This document shows, piece after piece, positions 16,416 to 24,052 of a stretch of DNA of 39,815 nucleotides; within the stretch, counting starts at the first letter, position 1; each line of letters opens with the position of its first letter. The stretch is from an uncultured Prevotella sp. (GTDB lineage Bacteria > Bacteroidota > Bacteroidia > Bacteroidales > Bacteroidaceae): assembly GCA_900315775.1 (NCBI GenBank), contig ONAJ01000026.1:1-39815 (forward strand), in the 5' to 3' direction. Both the position numbers and the translations under genes were made by a program. The notes beneath the pieces were generated by a model, which worked only from the letters and a program-made list of their open reading frames with translations, was not told the origin of the DNA and did no database searches.

Positions 16416-18746
16416 ATGAAAAAAACTTTAATCTGTATTGCACTCATGGCGCTTGCTTCAAACGCTATGGCTGAGTTGCGCACATGGAAGTTAACATCAG
16501 TTCCTGCTGCCGATGCAGCCAATATGACCGCTGATGCTAACTGGAAAGTAGATTCAAAGAATCGTCACTGTTACACCCTCGCCTTAAACAACGAACCGGC
16601 TATGGCTAACGGTGCTTCCGTTTCTATGGTAGAAGGTCTTAAATTCACCATCACAGCAAGTTCTGACGGCAATCTTCGCTTCGGTGGCGACACCGGTTCT
16701 ATGTGGCTGGGTACCAGCTCTTTCGTCATCACCGGATGTCATGCTGGCGAGGTGGTAAAGATTGAGTATATGACCTCCAAGAGTTCTGCCACACGTAGTC
16801 TCGGCACAGAGAACCTTGAAGGCACGCTGCCCTCTACTTCAGGCAAGACTCACGTTACAGGAACAGCAAAGGTTGTTGCTGACGGCGACGTGAAGATTAT
16901 CGTTACTGACGGTATCTATTTCTATGGTATCGAAGTTGGTTCTGAAGAGGAAATCGACGCTGGCGGTAGCGGCGGCGGTAGCGGCGAGGGCAATCCTGAC
17001 AACCCCACCGACAATGTACGTGGTCTCGTATATACCGACGCCGAGAGTATTGCTACTCCTGCAGCAGGTACCGACCAGATTCTGTGGTGCTCTCCCGACG
17101 GCAACAACACCACCGGTGACGGCTCAGAAGAAAAGCCATTCTATAGCCTGCAGTATGCTGTAGATAAGGCGCTCCCAGGTACTACCATCTACATGAAGGG
17201 CGGTACATATAATTATGATGCGCGCATAAACATCAACGACCGCAACGGTACTCACGACAAGTACATCACCGTTATGTGTCCCGACGGTCGCGCCATCCTG
17301 GACTTCTCATCAATGCCTTATCACGGTCATTCCGACAACCCACAGCAGGGCATCCGTCTCACCAGTTCTTACTGGCACTTCTATAAGATTGACATCTGCA
17401 ACGCTTCCGACAATGGTATGCTCATCGAGCGCAACAAACCTACTGGCGGTTCGTCTTCAGACATCATCAACCGCACACAGGATGCTCACGACAATATCAT
17501 AGAGTTCTGTAACTTCTACAAGAACGGTGATACCGGTCTGCAGATGAAGAACCTCGCAGAGTACAACTACGTTCTCAACTGCGACTCATACCTAAACTGC
17601 GACGAGGATAACGGTGACGCTGACGGCTTTGCTCCGAAGATCTCTGTCGGCGACGGTAACTACTTCTATGGCTGTCGTGCTTGGCTCAACTCCGACGACG
17701 GCTACGACGTATTCTTCAAGAAGGACGGAAACTTCTCTGACAACAAGACCATCGTCTTCGAGAACTGTATCGCTTCACGCAACGGCAAGATGGCTGACGG
17801 CAGCTCTTCACAGGGTAACGCCAACGGTTTCAAGATGGGTTCTGACCAGGGTCGTATGAACGTCGTTATGAATCGCTGTGTTGCAGCATGCAATGGCTCT
17901 AAGGGTTTCGACCAGAACCACAACTCTGGTGACATCATCATGAATAACTGTACGGGTATGACACGCACCAGCGAGGTATCTGGCAAGAGCGTTAAGTACT
18001 CTTACTCATACAAGATTTACGAGGACATCGCTTCTGGTAGCGTTTGTCAGCTCAATAACTGCGTAGCTATCAACGATAACTACATCAACGGCAAGGACCA
18101 GAATGGTGTTGACGCAAAGAAGGGAAAGAGCGACTGGGGCGGCATCCGTGTTGACGAGGCTATCGCATCGCTTACCACCACAGAGCTCAAGGCAGACCCA
18201 GCATGGTTCAACGACCTCATGGAGTACACCCAGCTCGAAGGCGAGCGTCAGGCTGACGGCTCACTTCCTGTGACCACCTTCGCAACAATCAACCAGTCAA
18301 CAGGTACTAACCTCGTCGACAAAGGTACTGTCATTGAGGAGAACGACCGCTATGCCGCTACAGGTGTTAAAGTTCCTGCTATCGCTTACACAGGCAGCAA
18401 ACCAGACCTCGGCGCTTACGAAATCGGTCTCACTCCGAAAGTTGTTAAGTTCGGCAACCAGGACCCAGGGACTCTCGGCATCGGTATGATAAAGAGCAGC
18501 CAGAGCAACGGTCATCAGGTTCGTCTTGTACAGGCTTTCAACGGTATGGTTATCCTGAGCATCAACGGCGGTAAGGCTTCCGAGCAGTACACCGTAAAGG
18601 CATACAACAAGGCTGGTCAGTTCCTCGGCGAACACAAATTCAACGGCACCAACACCAGCATCTATCTCCCAGGCGAGAACGGTATGCTCCTCCTCAAGGT
18701 TGAAGGAAAGGGTGTCAACGAAACAGTAAAAGTTGCCCTAAAATAA
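16416..18746 (+). CDS. Secreted pectate lyase, polysaccharide lyase family 9-like
   Basis: Predicted to cleave polygalacturonate by calcium-dependent beta-elimination outside the cytoplasm. The 776-residue protein has a signal peptide (residues 1-19, ending SNAMA), an unrecognised beta-rich N-terminal domain (about 20-180), a Gly/Ser linker (GGSGGGSGEG, near 186), and a right-handed beta-helix (about 205-600). The helix shows PL9 hallmarks: GDADGFAPKISVGDGN with Lys408 as the likely catalytic base, NSDDGYDVFF with Asp427 and Asp428 as calcium ligands, ANGFKMGSD and KGFDQNHN. The last 80 residues end in GMLLLKVEGKGVNETVKVALK, reminiscent of a type IX secretion sorting domain. The promoter is at 16367 with an operator-like palindrome further up. 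No other pectin genes are adjacent. Confidence 0.85.
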   Translation: MKKTLICIALMALASNAMAELRTWKLTSVPAADAANMTADANWKVDSKNRHCYTLALNNEPAMANGASVSMVEGLKFTITASSDGNLRFGGDTGSMWLGTSSFVITGCHAGEVVKIEYMTSKSSATRSLGTENLEGTLPSTSGKTHVTGTAKVVADGDVKIIVTDGIYFYGIEVGSEEEIDAGGSGGGSGEGNPDNPTDNVRGLVYTDAESIATPAAGTDQILWCSPDGNNTTGDGSEEKPFYSLQYAVDKALPGTTIYMKGGTYNYDARININDRNGTHDKYITVMCPDGRAILDFSSMPYHGHSDNPQQGIRLTSSYWHFYKIDICNASDNGMLIERNKPTGGSSSDIINRTQDAHDNIIEFCNFYKNGDTGLQMKNLAEYNYVLNCDSYLNCDEDNGDADGFAPKISVGDGNYFYGCRAWLNSDDGYDVFFKKDGNFSDNKTIVFENCIASRNGKMADGSSSQGNANGFKMGSDQGRMNVVMNRCVAACNGSKGFDQNHNSGDIIMNNCTGMTRTSEVSGKSVKYSYSYKIYEDIASGSVCQLNNCVAINDNYINGKDQNGVDAKKGKSDWGGIRVDEAIASLTTTELKADPAWFNDLMEYTQLEGERQADGSLPVTTFATINQSTGTNLVDKGTVIEENDRYAATGVKVPAIAYTGSKPDLGAYEIGLTPKVVKFGNQDPGTLGIGMIKSSQSNGHQVRLVQAFNGMVILSINGGKASEQYTVKAYNKAGQFLGEHKFNGTNTSIYLPGENGMLLLKVEGKGVNETVKVALK

Positions 18747-18763
18747 AAAAAGTGCACGAAAAT

Positions 18764-18795
18764 TTTGCAGATGTCAAAAAAACTATGTACATTTG
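18764..18795 (+). promoter_or_regulatory. Promoter of tRNA-Ser
   Basis: TTTG (18764-18767), 20 bases, then TACATTTG (18788-18795), a full match to the Bacteroidetes consensus. The mature tRNA begins 60 bases downstream. Confidence 0.75.
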
Positions 18796-18811
18796 CACCC
18801 GCTTTAGAAAA

Positions 18812-18844
18812 GTAGAGACGTCACAGACCACGTGACGCCTCTAC
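18812..18844 (+). other. Stable hairpin in the 5' leader of the tRNA-Ser precursor
   Basis: GTAGAGACGTCAC (18812-18824) pairs with GTGACGCCTCTAC (18832-18844), 13 positions with a single A-C mismatch, closed by a seven-base loop. It ends ten bases before the mature tRNA. It may be a processing or stability element, or a binding site in the DNA. Confidence 0.7.
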
Positions 18845-18854
18845 CTTGAAGCAA

Positions 18855-18939
18855 GGAGAGATGGTAGAGTGGTCGATTACAACGGTCTTGAAAACCGTCG
18901 TGCTGAGAGGCACCGGGGGTTCGAATCCCTCTCTCTCCG
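18855..18939 (+). tRNA. tRNA-Ser, anticodon TGA
   Basis: The acceptor stem is GGAGAGA paired with TCTCTCC, with discriminator G at 18939. The anticodon stem ACGGT/ACCGT closes the loop CTTGAAA, giving anticodon TGA at 18889-18891, which reads UCA and other UCN codons. A long variable arm (GTGC...GCAC) is diagnostic of a class II tRNA, and GGGGGTTCGAATCCC is the T-arm. The 3' CCA is not encoded. It has its own promoter and is followed directly by a strong terminator, so it is a single-gene transcript. Confidence 0.96.
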
Positions 18940-18947
18940 CTGAGAAG

Positions 18948-18980
18948 AAAAACTGGTCTGAGTTCTGACCAGTTTTTTTT
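18948..18980. terminator. Bidirectional intrinsic terminator between tRNA-Ser and the tauE-like gene
   Basis: AAACTGGTC (18950-18958) and GACCAGTTT (18967-18975) form a nine-bp stem with an eight-base loop, followed by a T-run on the plus strand. On the minus strand AAs precede and Ts follow, so it can also end the convergent permease transcript. Confidence 0.9.
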
Positions 18981-19018
18981 CGTTTCTTTGTATCCAACTT
19001 TATTTCATAAGTCAAACT

Positions 19019-19771
19019 CTATAGTAGCATCACTATGACACTGATAATAGTTACTGCTGTGGTAAATATACGGAATCCCTTCTCTGGTAAGAACTTAACG
19101 AGGCGAATGCCAAGAAATGCTCCGATAAGTACAAACGGAATAGCACAAGCATCAATAGCCAACGTAGTTAAATTGATGTTATGCCAGGCAAATACCTGAA
19201 AGGGAAGTTTTAGGAAGTTCACGCATAGGAAAAACCATGCATTGGTTCCGACGAAAGCTAACTTCGGCATACGAGTGGATAGCAGATAGATTGCCATTAC
19301 AGGACCTGCCGCATTACCAATCATGGTCGTAAATCCACCTAACAAACCGAACAGCGGACTGAACCACCATCTGTCGATAAGCAGATTCTCCTTTCCCTTC
19401 CATTGGCTCCAAAGCATTACCACCAGCACCAGAGCAAGACAGGCTCCCATTAGGTGTTTAAACTCTGTTGCCGGAATCATATTATCTACCCACAAAGCAA
19501 GGAAGAAACCAGCTATAGCCATTGGGAGCAGGCGGATGATATACTTCCATTCTGCTTGTCGGCGGTAGTAACTTACCCCGATGACATCAGCAAAGCAAAG
19601 GACTGGTAGCATTAAGCCTGTGGACGGCTTTGCTCCGAATGTCATTGCCAGCATGGGGACTGTAAGAATAGCCAATCCCTGAACACCTGTCTTTGACATT
19701 CCAACAAATATGGCCATTACAAAAAGTACAATCCAAGCCAAATCACTTTGTATGTATGCTGAGAAATCCAT
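19019..19771 (-). CDS. TauE/SafE-family membrane permease
   Basis: The 250-residue protein belongs to the TauE/SafE (sulfite/organosulfonate exporter, DUF81) family of inner-membrane carriers. It has about seven to eight hydrophobic helices and the family features GMSKTGVQG near residue 24, with GGFTTMIGNAAGPVMAIYLL at the start of the second half. The substrate is unknown; family members have been linked to sulfite, sulfoacetate and other small anions. The -7 box in the 91-bp promoter repeat (19787-19794) leaves a leader of only about 10 bases. It faces the tRNA-Ser gene across a shared terminator. Confidence 0.85.
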   Translation of the reverse strand: MDFSAYIQSDLAWIVLFVMAIFVGMSKTGVQGLAILTVPMLAMTFGAKPSTGLMLPVLCFADVIGVSYYRRQAEWKYIIRLLPMAIAGFFLALWVDNMIPATEFKHLMGACLALVLVVMLWSQWKGKENLLIDRWWFSPLFGLLGGFTTMIGNAAGPVMAIYLLSTRMPKLAFVGTNAWFFLCVNFLKLPFQVFAWHNINLTTLAIDACAIPFVLIGAFLGIRLVKFLPEKGFRIFTTAVTIISVIVMLL

Positions 19772-19777
19772 AGTCTA

Positions 19778-19868
19778 ATAACCCTACAAAGGTACTAAAT
19801 TCTTTTGACTTATACAAGGTTTTTCAATAATAATCATTGTACTATGAAATTAATTTGTAACTTTGCAC
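19778..19868. promoter_or_regulatory. 91-bp bidirectional promoter repeat, copy 1
   Basis: Contains a minus-strand TACCTTTG box (19794-19787) driving the TauE-like gene and a plus-strand TAACTTTG box (19858-19865) driving ridA. An almost identical copy (about three mismatches in 91) lies at 20850-20940 in the same orientation, also between divergent genes. The internal sequence TTTTTCAATAATAATCATTG is fully conserved between copies. Confidence 0.85.
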
Positions 19869-19970
19869 GCAAAGTGGAGCGAAGCGACAATTATCACGAT
19901 AAGACAAATTTACCAACAAGAGCGTAAGGCTATTGAAGAAATATGCAAATAAACAAAACACCATAAGACG

Positions 19971-20348
19971 ATGAAAAAAGTAATCAGTACAACAAAGGCA
20001 CCTTCGGCAATAGGGCCTTATAGTCAGGCAATACAAGTTGGAAATCTCATTTATACCTCCGGACAGATACCCATCAATCCTGCTACTGGAAGTTTTGTTG
20101 AGGGAGGTATCAAGGAACAAACCCGCCAGTCTTTGCTCAACGTGAAAGCTATTCTGGAAGAGGCGGGTCTGACAATGAGTAATGTCGTGAAAACAACAGT
20201 ATTCATGGCTGATATGAACGACTTTGCAGATATGAACGCTGTTTATGCAGAGTTTTTCACAGAGCCATACCCAGCAAGGTCTGCTGTTGCTGTAAAGACT
20301 TTACCGAAAGGGGCATTGGTTGAGATTGAAGTCGTTGCCGGAGTATGA
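19971..20348 (+). CDS. ridA: RidA family reactive intermediate/imine deaminase
   Basis: RidA hydrolyses reactive enamine/imine intermediates such as 2-aminoacrylate made by PLP-dependent dehydratases. The 125-residue protein has the complete family pattern: [20 protein letters not shown], Arg103 in PARSAVAV (the carboxylate-binding arginine) and [10 protein letters not shown] with the catalytic-site Glu. The retained Arg supports true deaminase activity. The leader is about 100 bases long and contains an ORF-like stretch ending AIEEICK. The stop codon directly abuts the end of the convergent ybaK gene. Confidence 0.93.
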   Translation: MKKVISTTKAPSAIGPYSQAIQVGNLIYTSGQIPINPATGSFVEGGIKEQTRQSLLNVKAILEEAGLTMSNVVKTTVFMADMNDFADMNAVYAEFFTEPYPARSAVAVKTLPKGALVEIEVVAGV

Positions 20349-20828
20349 TTATATTATATCGCTGACGGTGAGTGGTACGTAGTCAATCAGGGATTGTGGT
20401 GTGAGACGCAGTTGCATACCGCGTTGACCCGCGGAGACGTAGATTTTCTCATGCATCAGACAGGTTTCGTCGATGTATGTGGGGAACGGCTTTTTCATTC
20501 CTATCGGACAACAACCGCCACGAATGTAACCGGTCAGCGGTAGCAATTCCTTCTGCGGGATAGGTTTGCACGACTTATTACCGCTGACGCGTGCTGCCTT
20601 CTTCAAATCCACCTCACAGGCTCCAGGCACCACACACACAAAATGCTTTATCTTGTCGCCCTCAAGCACAATGGTCTTGAACACAGCATCCACATCTTCG
20701 CCCAACTGCTGAGCCACATGTGTGGCGCTCAGGTCGGTCTCATCTACGGCGTACTCAATCAATTCGTACTCCACCCCAGCTGCATCCAGCAGTCGGCACA
20801 CATTCGTCTTCTGTATCTTCTGAGCCAT
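20349..20828 (-). CDS. ybaK: Cys-tRNA(Pro)/Cys-tRNA(Cys) deacylase, YbaK family
   Basis: YbaK clears tRNA(Pro) mischarged with cysteine, acting in trans as a free-standing editing domain. The 159-residue protein matches the YbaK/EbsC family: an N-terminal KTNVCRLLDAAGVEYELIEY, VFKTIVLEGD with the conserved lysine near residue 51, and GYIRGGCCPIGMKK near residues 99-112 in the substrate pocket. It is transcribed from the minus-strand box of promoter copy 2 (20866-20859) with a leader of about 25 bases. With ridA it forms a convergent pair flanked by direct promoter repeats. Confidence 0.92.
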   Translation of the reverse strand: MAQKIQKTNVCRLLDAAGVEYELIEYAVDETDLSATHVAQQLGEDVDAVFKTIVLEGDKIKHFVCVVPGACEVDLKKAARVSGNKSCKPIPQKELLPLTGYIRGGCCPIGMKKPFPTYIDETCLMHEKIYVSAGQRGMQLRLTPQSLIDYVPLTVSDII

Positions 20829-20849
20829 CAGTCACGTATCACGTAGGTT

Positions 20850-20940
20850 ATAACCCTACAAAGGTACTAAATTCCTCTGACTTATACAAGGTTTTTCAAT
20901 AATAATCATTGTACTATGAAATTAATTTATAACTTTGCAC
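20850..20940. promoter_or_regulatory. 91-bp bidirectional promoter repeat, copy 2
   Basis: Minus-strand TACCTTTG (20866-20859) drives ybaK and plus-strand TAACTTTG (20930-20937) drives the outer-membrane protein gene. It is offset exactly 1,072 bases from copy 1 and in the same orientation. The mismatches I see are two in the ATTCTTTTGAC/ATTCCTCTGAC block and one just before the plus-strand box. Confidence 0.85.
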
Positions 20941-20984
20941 TTGAATTACTTTAGAGAAGACTAACATATTATAATATTACAGTT

Positions 20985-22310
20985 ATGAAAACCTACGCTA
21001 TCTTAGTACTTATGCTGCTGATGTCCGCGAAAGTAGTGGCACAGGAGGACTCTTTGAAAAACAAATTCACCCTTGGAACACATATCCTTACTCACGGTGA
21101 GGCTTGTGGAGGAGGACTGCCGAAGGGCGCGTACGAGGACAGGTCATACTTCGTTCAGGGACGTTTCCGTCTCATTGCCGACTACCAGCGTACAGGACTG
21201 CAGGCTCACGCTGTATTAGAGAACAATGCTATATGGGGAATGAGTGGCAACCAGGCGCTCAGGCTCTATGAGGGTTGGGTTAAGATGTCAACGAAGAGCG
21301 GACTCTTTGCGCAGGTAGGACGTGTTGCTCTGGCTTACGACGACGAGCGTATCATAGGTCTTAACGACTTCGCCACAGCGGCACTCTCGCACGACATTCT
21401 CCGATTAGGTTACGAAGGACACGGTCATAAGGTTCACGCCATACTCGCCTACAACCAGAATGGCGACAGCATATATCACAGCACATACTACACCGATGGA
21501 GCCCAGCTGTACAAGACTATGCAGACCATTTGGTACCACTATGACGTACCGTCGTTCCCGCTTGGCGTTTCCTTGCTCTTCATGAACCTCGGTCTTCAGG
21601 CAGGAAAGACAAACCCAAAGGAGTGGGACTACAAGACTAACCAGCCGAGAACCGTTTATCAACAGATGTACGGAACATACATAAACTTCCACCCCAAACT
21701 CTTCACTCTCGAGGGTTCTTACTACCGCCAGACGGGAAAGAACGTCAACAGCGAGAAGTATGCACAGAAGATACGTGCTTGGATGGCGAGTGTTAAGGCT
21801 ACCGTAAACCCATCCGACAGGTACGGATTCCTGGTGGGCTACGACCACCTCAGCGGTGACGATTATGTCCCTGTGTCATACGGTGGATGGGTATTGACAT
21901 ATCATGATGTTCTAAGGGGTTTCACCCCTCTTTACGGTTCAAGGACAAAGTTTTACGGCATCTTGGACTTCTTCTACGAGAGTGCCTACACCTATGGTTT
22001 CACCCCAGGACTGCAGAATGCCTTTGTGGGAACCTTCGGAGTACCTGTAAAGAACCTCAACTGCGGATTCACATATCACTATCTGGCTACTGCGACAGAA
22101 CTCAGAAGACTAAAACGCACGTTGGGACACGCCTTCGAGTTTAACGCTTCGTACCAGTTCACCAAGGACATAGCACTTCATGCCGGATATACCCTTATGA
22201 ATGGTACTGAAACGATGTCGCGACTGAAGCAGGGCGAGGGCAACAAGACCGCCCACTGGGGATGGTTCTCGCTGATAGTATCGCCTGACATCTTTAAGGC
22301 AAAGTGGTAA
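20985..22310 (+). CDS. Outer-membrane beta-barrel protein (alginate-export/porin-like)
   Basis: The 441-residue protein has a signal peptide (MKTYAILVLMLLMSAKVVAQ) and then alternating polar/aromatic strands typical of a 14-18-stranded barrel, for example RSYFVQGRFRLIADYQ, GLFAQVGRVAL and FEFNASYQFTKDIALHAGYTLM, ending near an aromatic C-terminus (FKAKW). The layout resembles alginate-export-type porins (AlgE-like), but I do not recognise a specific substrate and the family call is tentative. It is transcribed from promoter copy 2 with a leader of about 40 bases. It has no partner genes that would suggest a cargo. Confidence 0.7.
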   Translation: MKTYAILVLMLLMSAKVVAQEDSLKNKFTLGTHILTHGEACGGGLPKGAYEDRSYFVQGRFRLIADYQRTGLQAHAVLENNAIWGMSGNQALRLYEGWVKMSTKSGLFAQVGRVALAYDDERIIGLNDFATAALSHDILRLGYEGHGHKVHAILAYNQNGDSIYHSTYYTDGAQLYKTMQTIWYHYDVPSFPLGVSLLFMNLGLQAGKTNPKEWDYKTNQPRTVYQQMYGTYINFHPKLFTLEGSYYRQTGKNVNSEKYAQKIRAWMASVKATVNPSDRYGFLVGYDHLSGDDYVPVSYGGWVLTYHDVLRGFTPLYGSRTKFYGILDFFYESAYTYGFTPGLQNAFVGTFGVPVKNLNCGFTYHYLATATELRRLKRTLGHAFEFNASYQFTKDIALHAGYTLMNGTETMSRLKQGEGNKTAHWGWFSLIVSPDIFKAKW

Positions 22311-22427
22311 ACACCATCAATCTATCTTGACGGCAGCAAAGGGTGCAAACTGCGCTGCCCTACTCTCCATAGACATCCGTTTATGGTGCTTAGGTTCGTA
22401 GTGTGGCAGGTTTATTATATCGGAATA

Positions 22428-22462
22428 TCTCTCCTCACTCCTCTCTCCTCGCTCCTCTCTTT
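22428..22462. repeat. Purine-rich repeat, copy 2
   Basis: CTCTCCTCACTCCTCTCTCC-type tract on the plus strand, ending directly at the stop codon of the Y-family polymerase gene. It matches the copies at 14666-14729 and 39476-39506. The remaining part of this spacer (22311-22427) holds only a GGCAGC/GCTGCC hairpin at 22332-22359 without a T-run. Confidence 0.75.
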
Positions 22463-23965
22463 TCATGCCTTATGTCCTCCTATTTGTTCATTACGCTCTA
22501 TCGCCGTTGCCCCCTCGTCGAAGTTTAGTCCTCTGAGGATAGCGTTCTTGCCGTAGCGTTGTTTTATCTTTAGCTGCGCTTCCTGCATGCGTCGTTCCTT
22601 CTCGAGTGCTTTCCTTTCCTCTTCGCGCTGTCTGTTCAGCGCCTCGTAGTCGGTGAAGATGTCGAGTTGTTCAGGCACCTTCTTGTTCTTTGCAATTTCC
22701 TCGCTCACCACGTTTGCCGCCGTAATGTTAAGTCGTCGCACAAGGAGGTCCGGGTTTACTATGCTGTCGTAGAGCTCTTCTACTGCCTGCATGATGAGTC
22801 TTGAGGACGATGTCTGCTGTTTCAGGTTCACCGTTCCGTGAGCATGTTTTGGCACCATACGTCCGTAGTAGTCCTTAGTCACCTCACCGTTATAGAGTGC
22901 TCGTATATCAGGATTTTCCAGACATTCCCTGTCGTAGTTGACCGTTATTATGAGTTGGCTGGTAACAAGCCGTCGCGACACCAGTTTCAGCGCCATAGCC
23001 TCCGCCATTTCCCTTATTACCACACGTGCTTTCTTGAAGGTGTAGGGCGACTGGAGCACCTGTCCGCTGCTGAAGGAGTTTGTTGCCGGTCGGTATGCCT
23101 TTACCGCTTCTATGGTACACGGCTCCCATCCCCAGGCGTGGTCGATGAGCAGTTCCGCATTAACGCCAAATAGCTGGTACAGCAGTTTCTCGTTGTTCAA
23201 CGATGTCCGAGCCAGCTTTCCCATAGTGTCTATGCCGTAGAGAGCCAACCGTTCTGCCGTCCCCTTACCCACTCGCCAGAACTTGGTAATAGGGCGATAG
23301 TCCCACAGCTGACGGCGGTAAGACATCTCGTCGAGTTCCGCAATGCGCACACCGTCGGCGTCGGCGGGAGCCTTCTTTGCCACGATGTCCATAGCCACCT
23401 TGCACAGATACATATTAGTACCTATGCCTGCCGTCGCTGTTATGCCCGTCTCCTTGAGCACGTCGCGTATCATCTTTATGGTGAGCTCGTGAGGTGTCAT
23501 TTTGTAGCTGCGCAGGTAGTTAGTGACGTCCATGAACACCTCGTCGATGCTGTACACGTGGATATCCTCGGGAGCCACATACCTTAAATATATATTATAT
23601 ATCTTGTTGCTCACCTCCACATAGTGCGCCATCCGAGGCGGTGCTGCTATGTAATCTACAGCCCAGTCGGGATGTTCCTGTAGTTCCTTGTCGAACCACG
23701 ACTTCCCCGTAAGCTGTCGTGAGGGCGACTTTATCTGACGTTCGTAGTTTACCTGGCGCAGTCGCTGCTGCACCTCGAAAAGACGTGCTCGTCCTCCTAT
23801 TCCGTAAGCCTTCAACGACGGCGATACGGCAAGACAGATGGTCTTGTCGGTCCTCGACACGTCGGCAACAACAAGATTTGTCGTCAACGGGTCCAGTCCG
23901 CGTGCCACACACTCCACAGATGCGTAGAACGATTTCAGGTCTATGGCAATATAAGAATGCTCCAT
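22463..23965 (-). CDS. Y-family DNA polymerase (DinB/UmuC type)
   Basis: An error-prone translesion polymerase. The 500-residue protein has Asp9 in YIAIDLKSFYASVE and Asp141-Glu142 in YSIDEVFMDV, the metal-binding triad, plus the FY steric-gate position at 13-14. GITATAGIGTNMYLCKVAMD and a helix-hairpin-helix segment (KFWRVGKGTAERLALYGIDT) follow. The little-finger domain is succeeded by a charged coiled coil (about 440-475, EEERKALEKERRMQEAQ) and KQRYGKNAILRG, as in UvrX-like polymerases of Gram-positive and Bacteroidetes bacteria. No umuD-like gene is adjacent. A TATTTTTG box ends eight bases before the ATG. Confidence 0.9.
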   Translation of the reverse strand: MEHSYIAIDLKSFYASVECVARGLDPLTTNLVVADVSRTDKTICLAVSPSLKAYGIGGRARLFEVQQRLRQVNYERQIKSPSRQLTGKSWFDKELQEHPDWAVDYIAAPPRMAHYVEVSNKIYNIYLRYVAPEDIHVYSIDEVFMDVTNYLRSYKMTPHELTIKMIRDVLKETGITATAGIGTNMYLCKVAMDIVAKKAPADADGVRIAELDEMSYRRQLWDYRPITKFWRVGKGTAERLALYGIDTMGKLARTSLNNEKLLYQLFGVNAELLIDHAWGWEPCTIEAVKAYRPATNSFSSGQVLQSPYTFKKARVVIREMAEAMALKLVSRRLVTSQLIITVNYDRECLENPDIRALYNGEVTKDYYGRMVPKHAHGTVNLKQQTSSSRLIMQAVEELYDSIVNPDLLVRRLNITAANVVSEEIAKNKKVPEQLDIFTDYEALNRQREEERKALEKERRMQEAQLKIKQRYGKNAILRGLNFDEGATAIERNEQIGGHKA

Positions 23966-23973
23966 AACTTGTG

Positions 23974-23981
23974 CAAAAATA
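23974..23981 (-). promoter_or_regulatory. -7 box of the Y-family polymerase gene
   Basis: Minus-strand TATTTTTG, eight bases from the start codon. No LexA-like palindrome was seen around it. Confidence 0.5.
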
Positions 23982-24025
23982 CAAAAAATTATTTATTGTG
24001 GGTTACGGTTTATGAATTATTTTCG

Positions 24026-24033
24026 TATCTTTG
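24026..24033 (+). promoter_or_regulatory. -7 box of the fructan regulator gene
   Basis: TATCTTTG, 19 bases before the ATG at 24053. It is divergent from the polymerase promoter 45 bases away. There is no good -33 element. Confidence 0.55.
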
Positions 24034-24052
24034 CACGCATAAACCCTTTGTT

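Noticed and set aside
18855-19771. Genomic island attached to tRNA-Ser
   Set aside because: No integrase, no direct repeat of the tRNA 3' end and no phage or conjugation genes are visible nearby.
22311-22427. Hairpin GGCAGC/GCTGCC after the outer-membrane protein gene as an intrinsic terminator
   Set aside because: The stem is short, the loop long and no T-run follows.
22463-23965. SOS-regulated umuDC-like operon
   Set aside because: Only the polymerase gene is present, and no UmuD-like gene or LexA-type palindrome was seen beside it.
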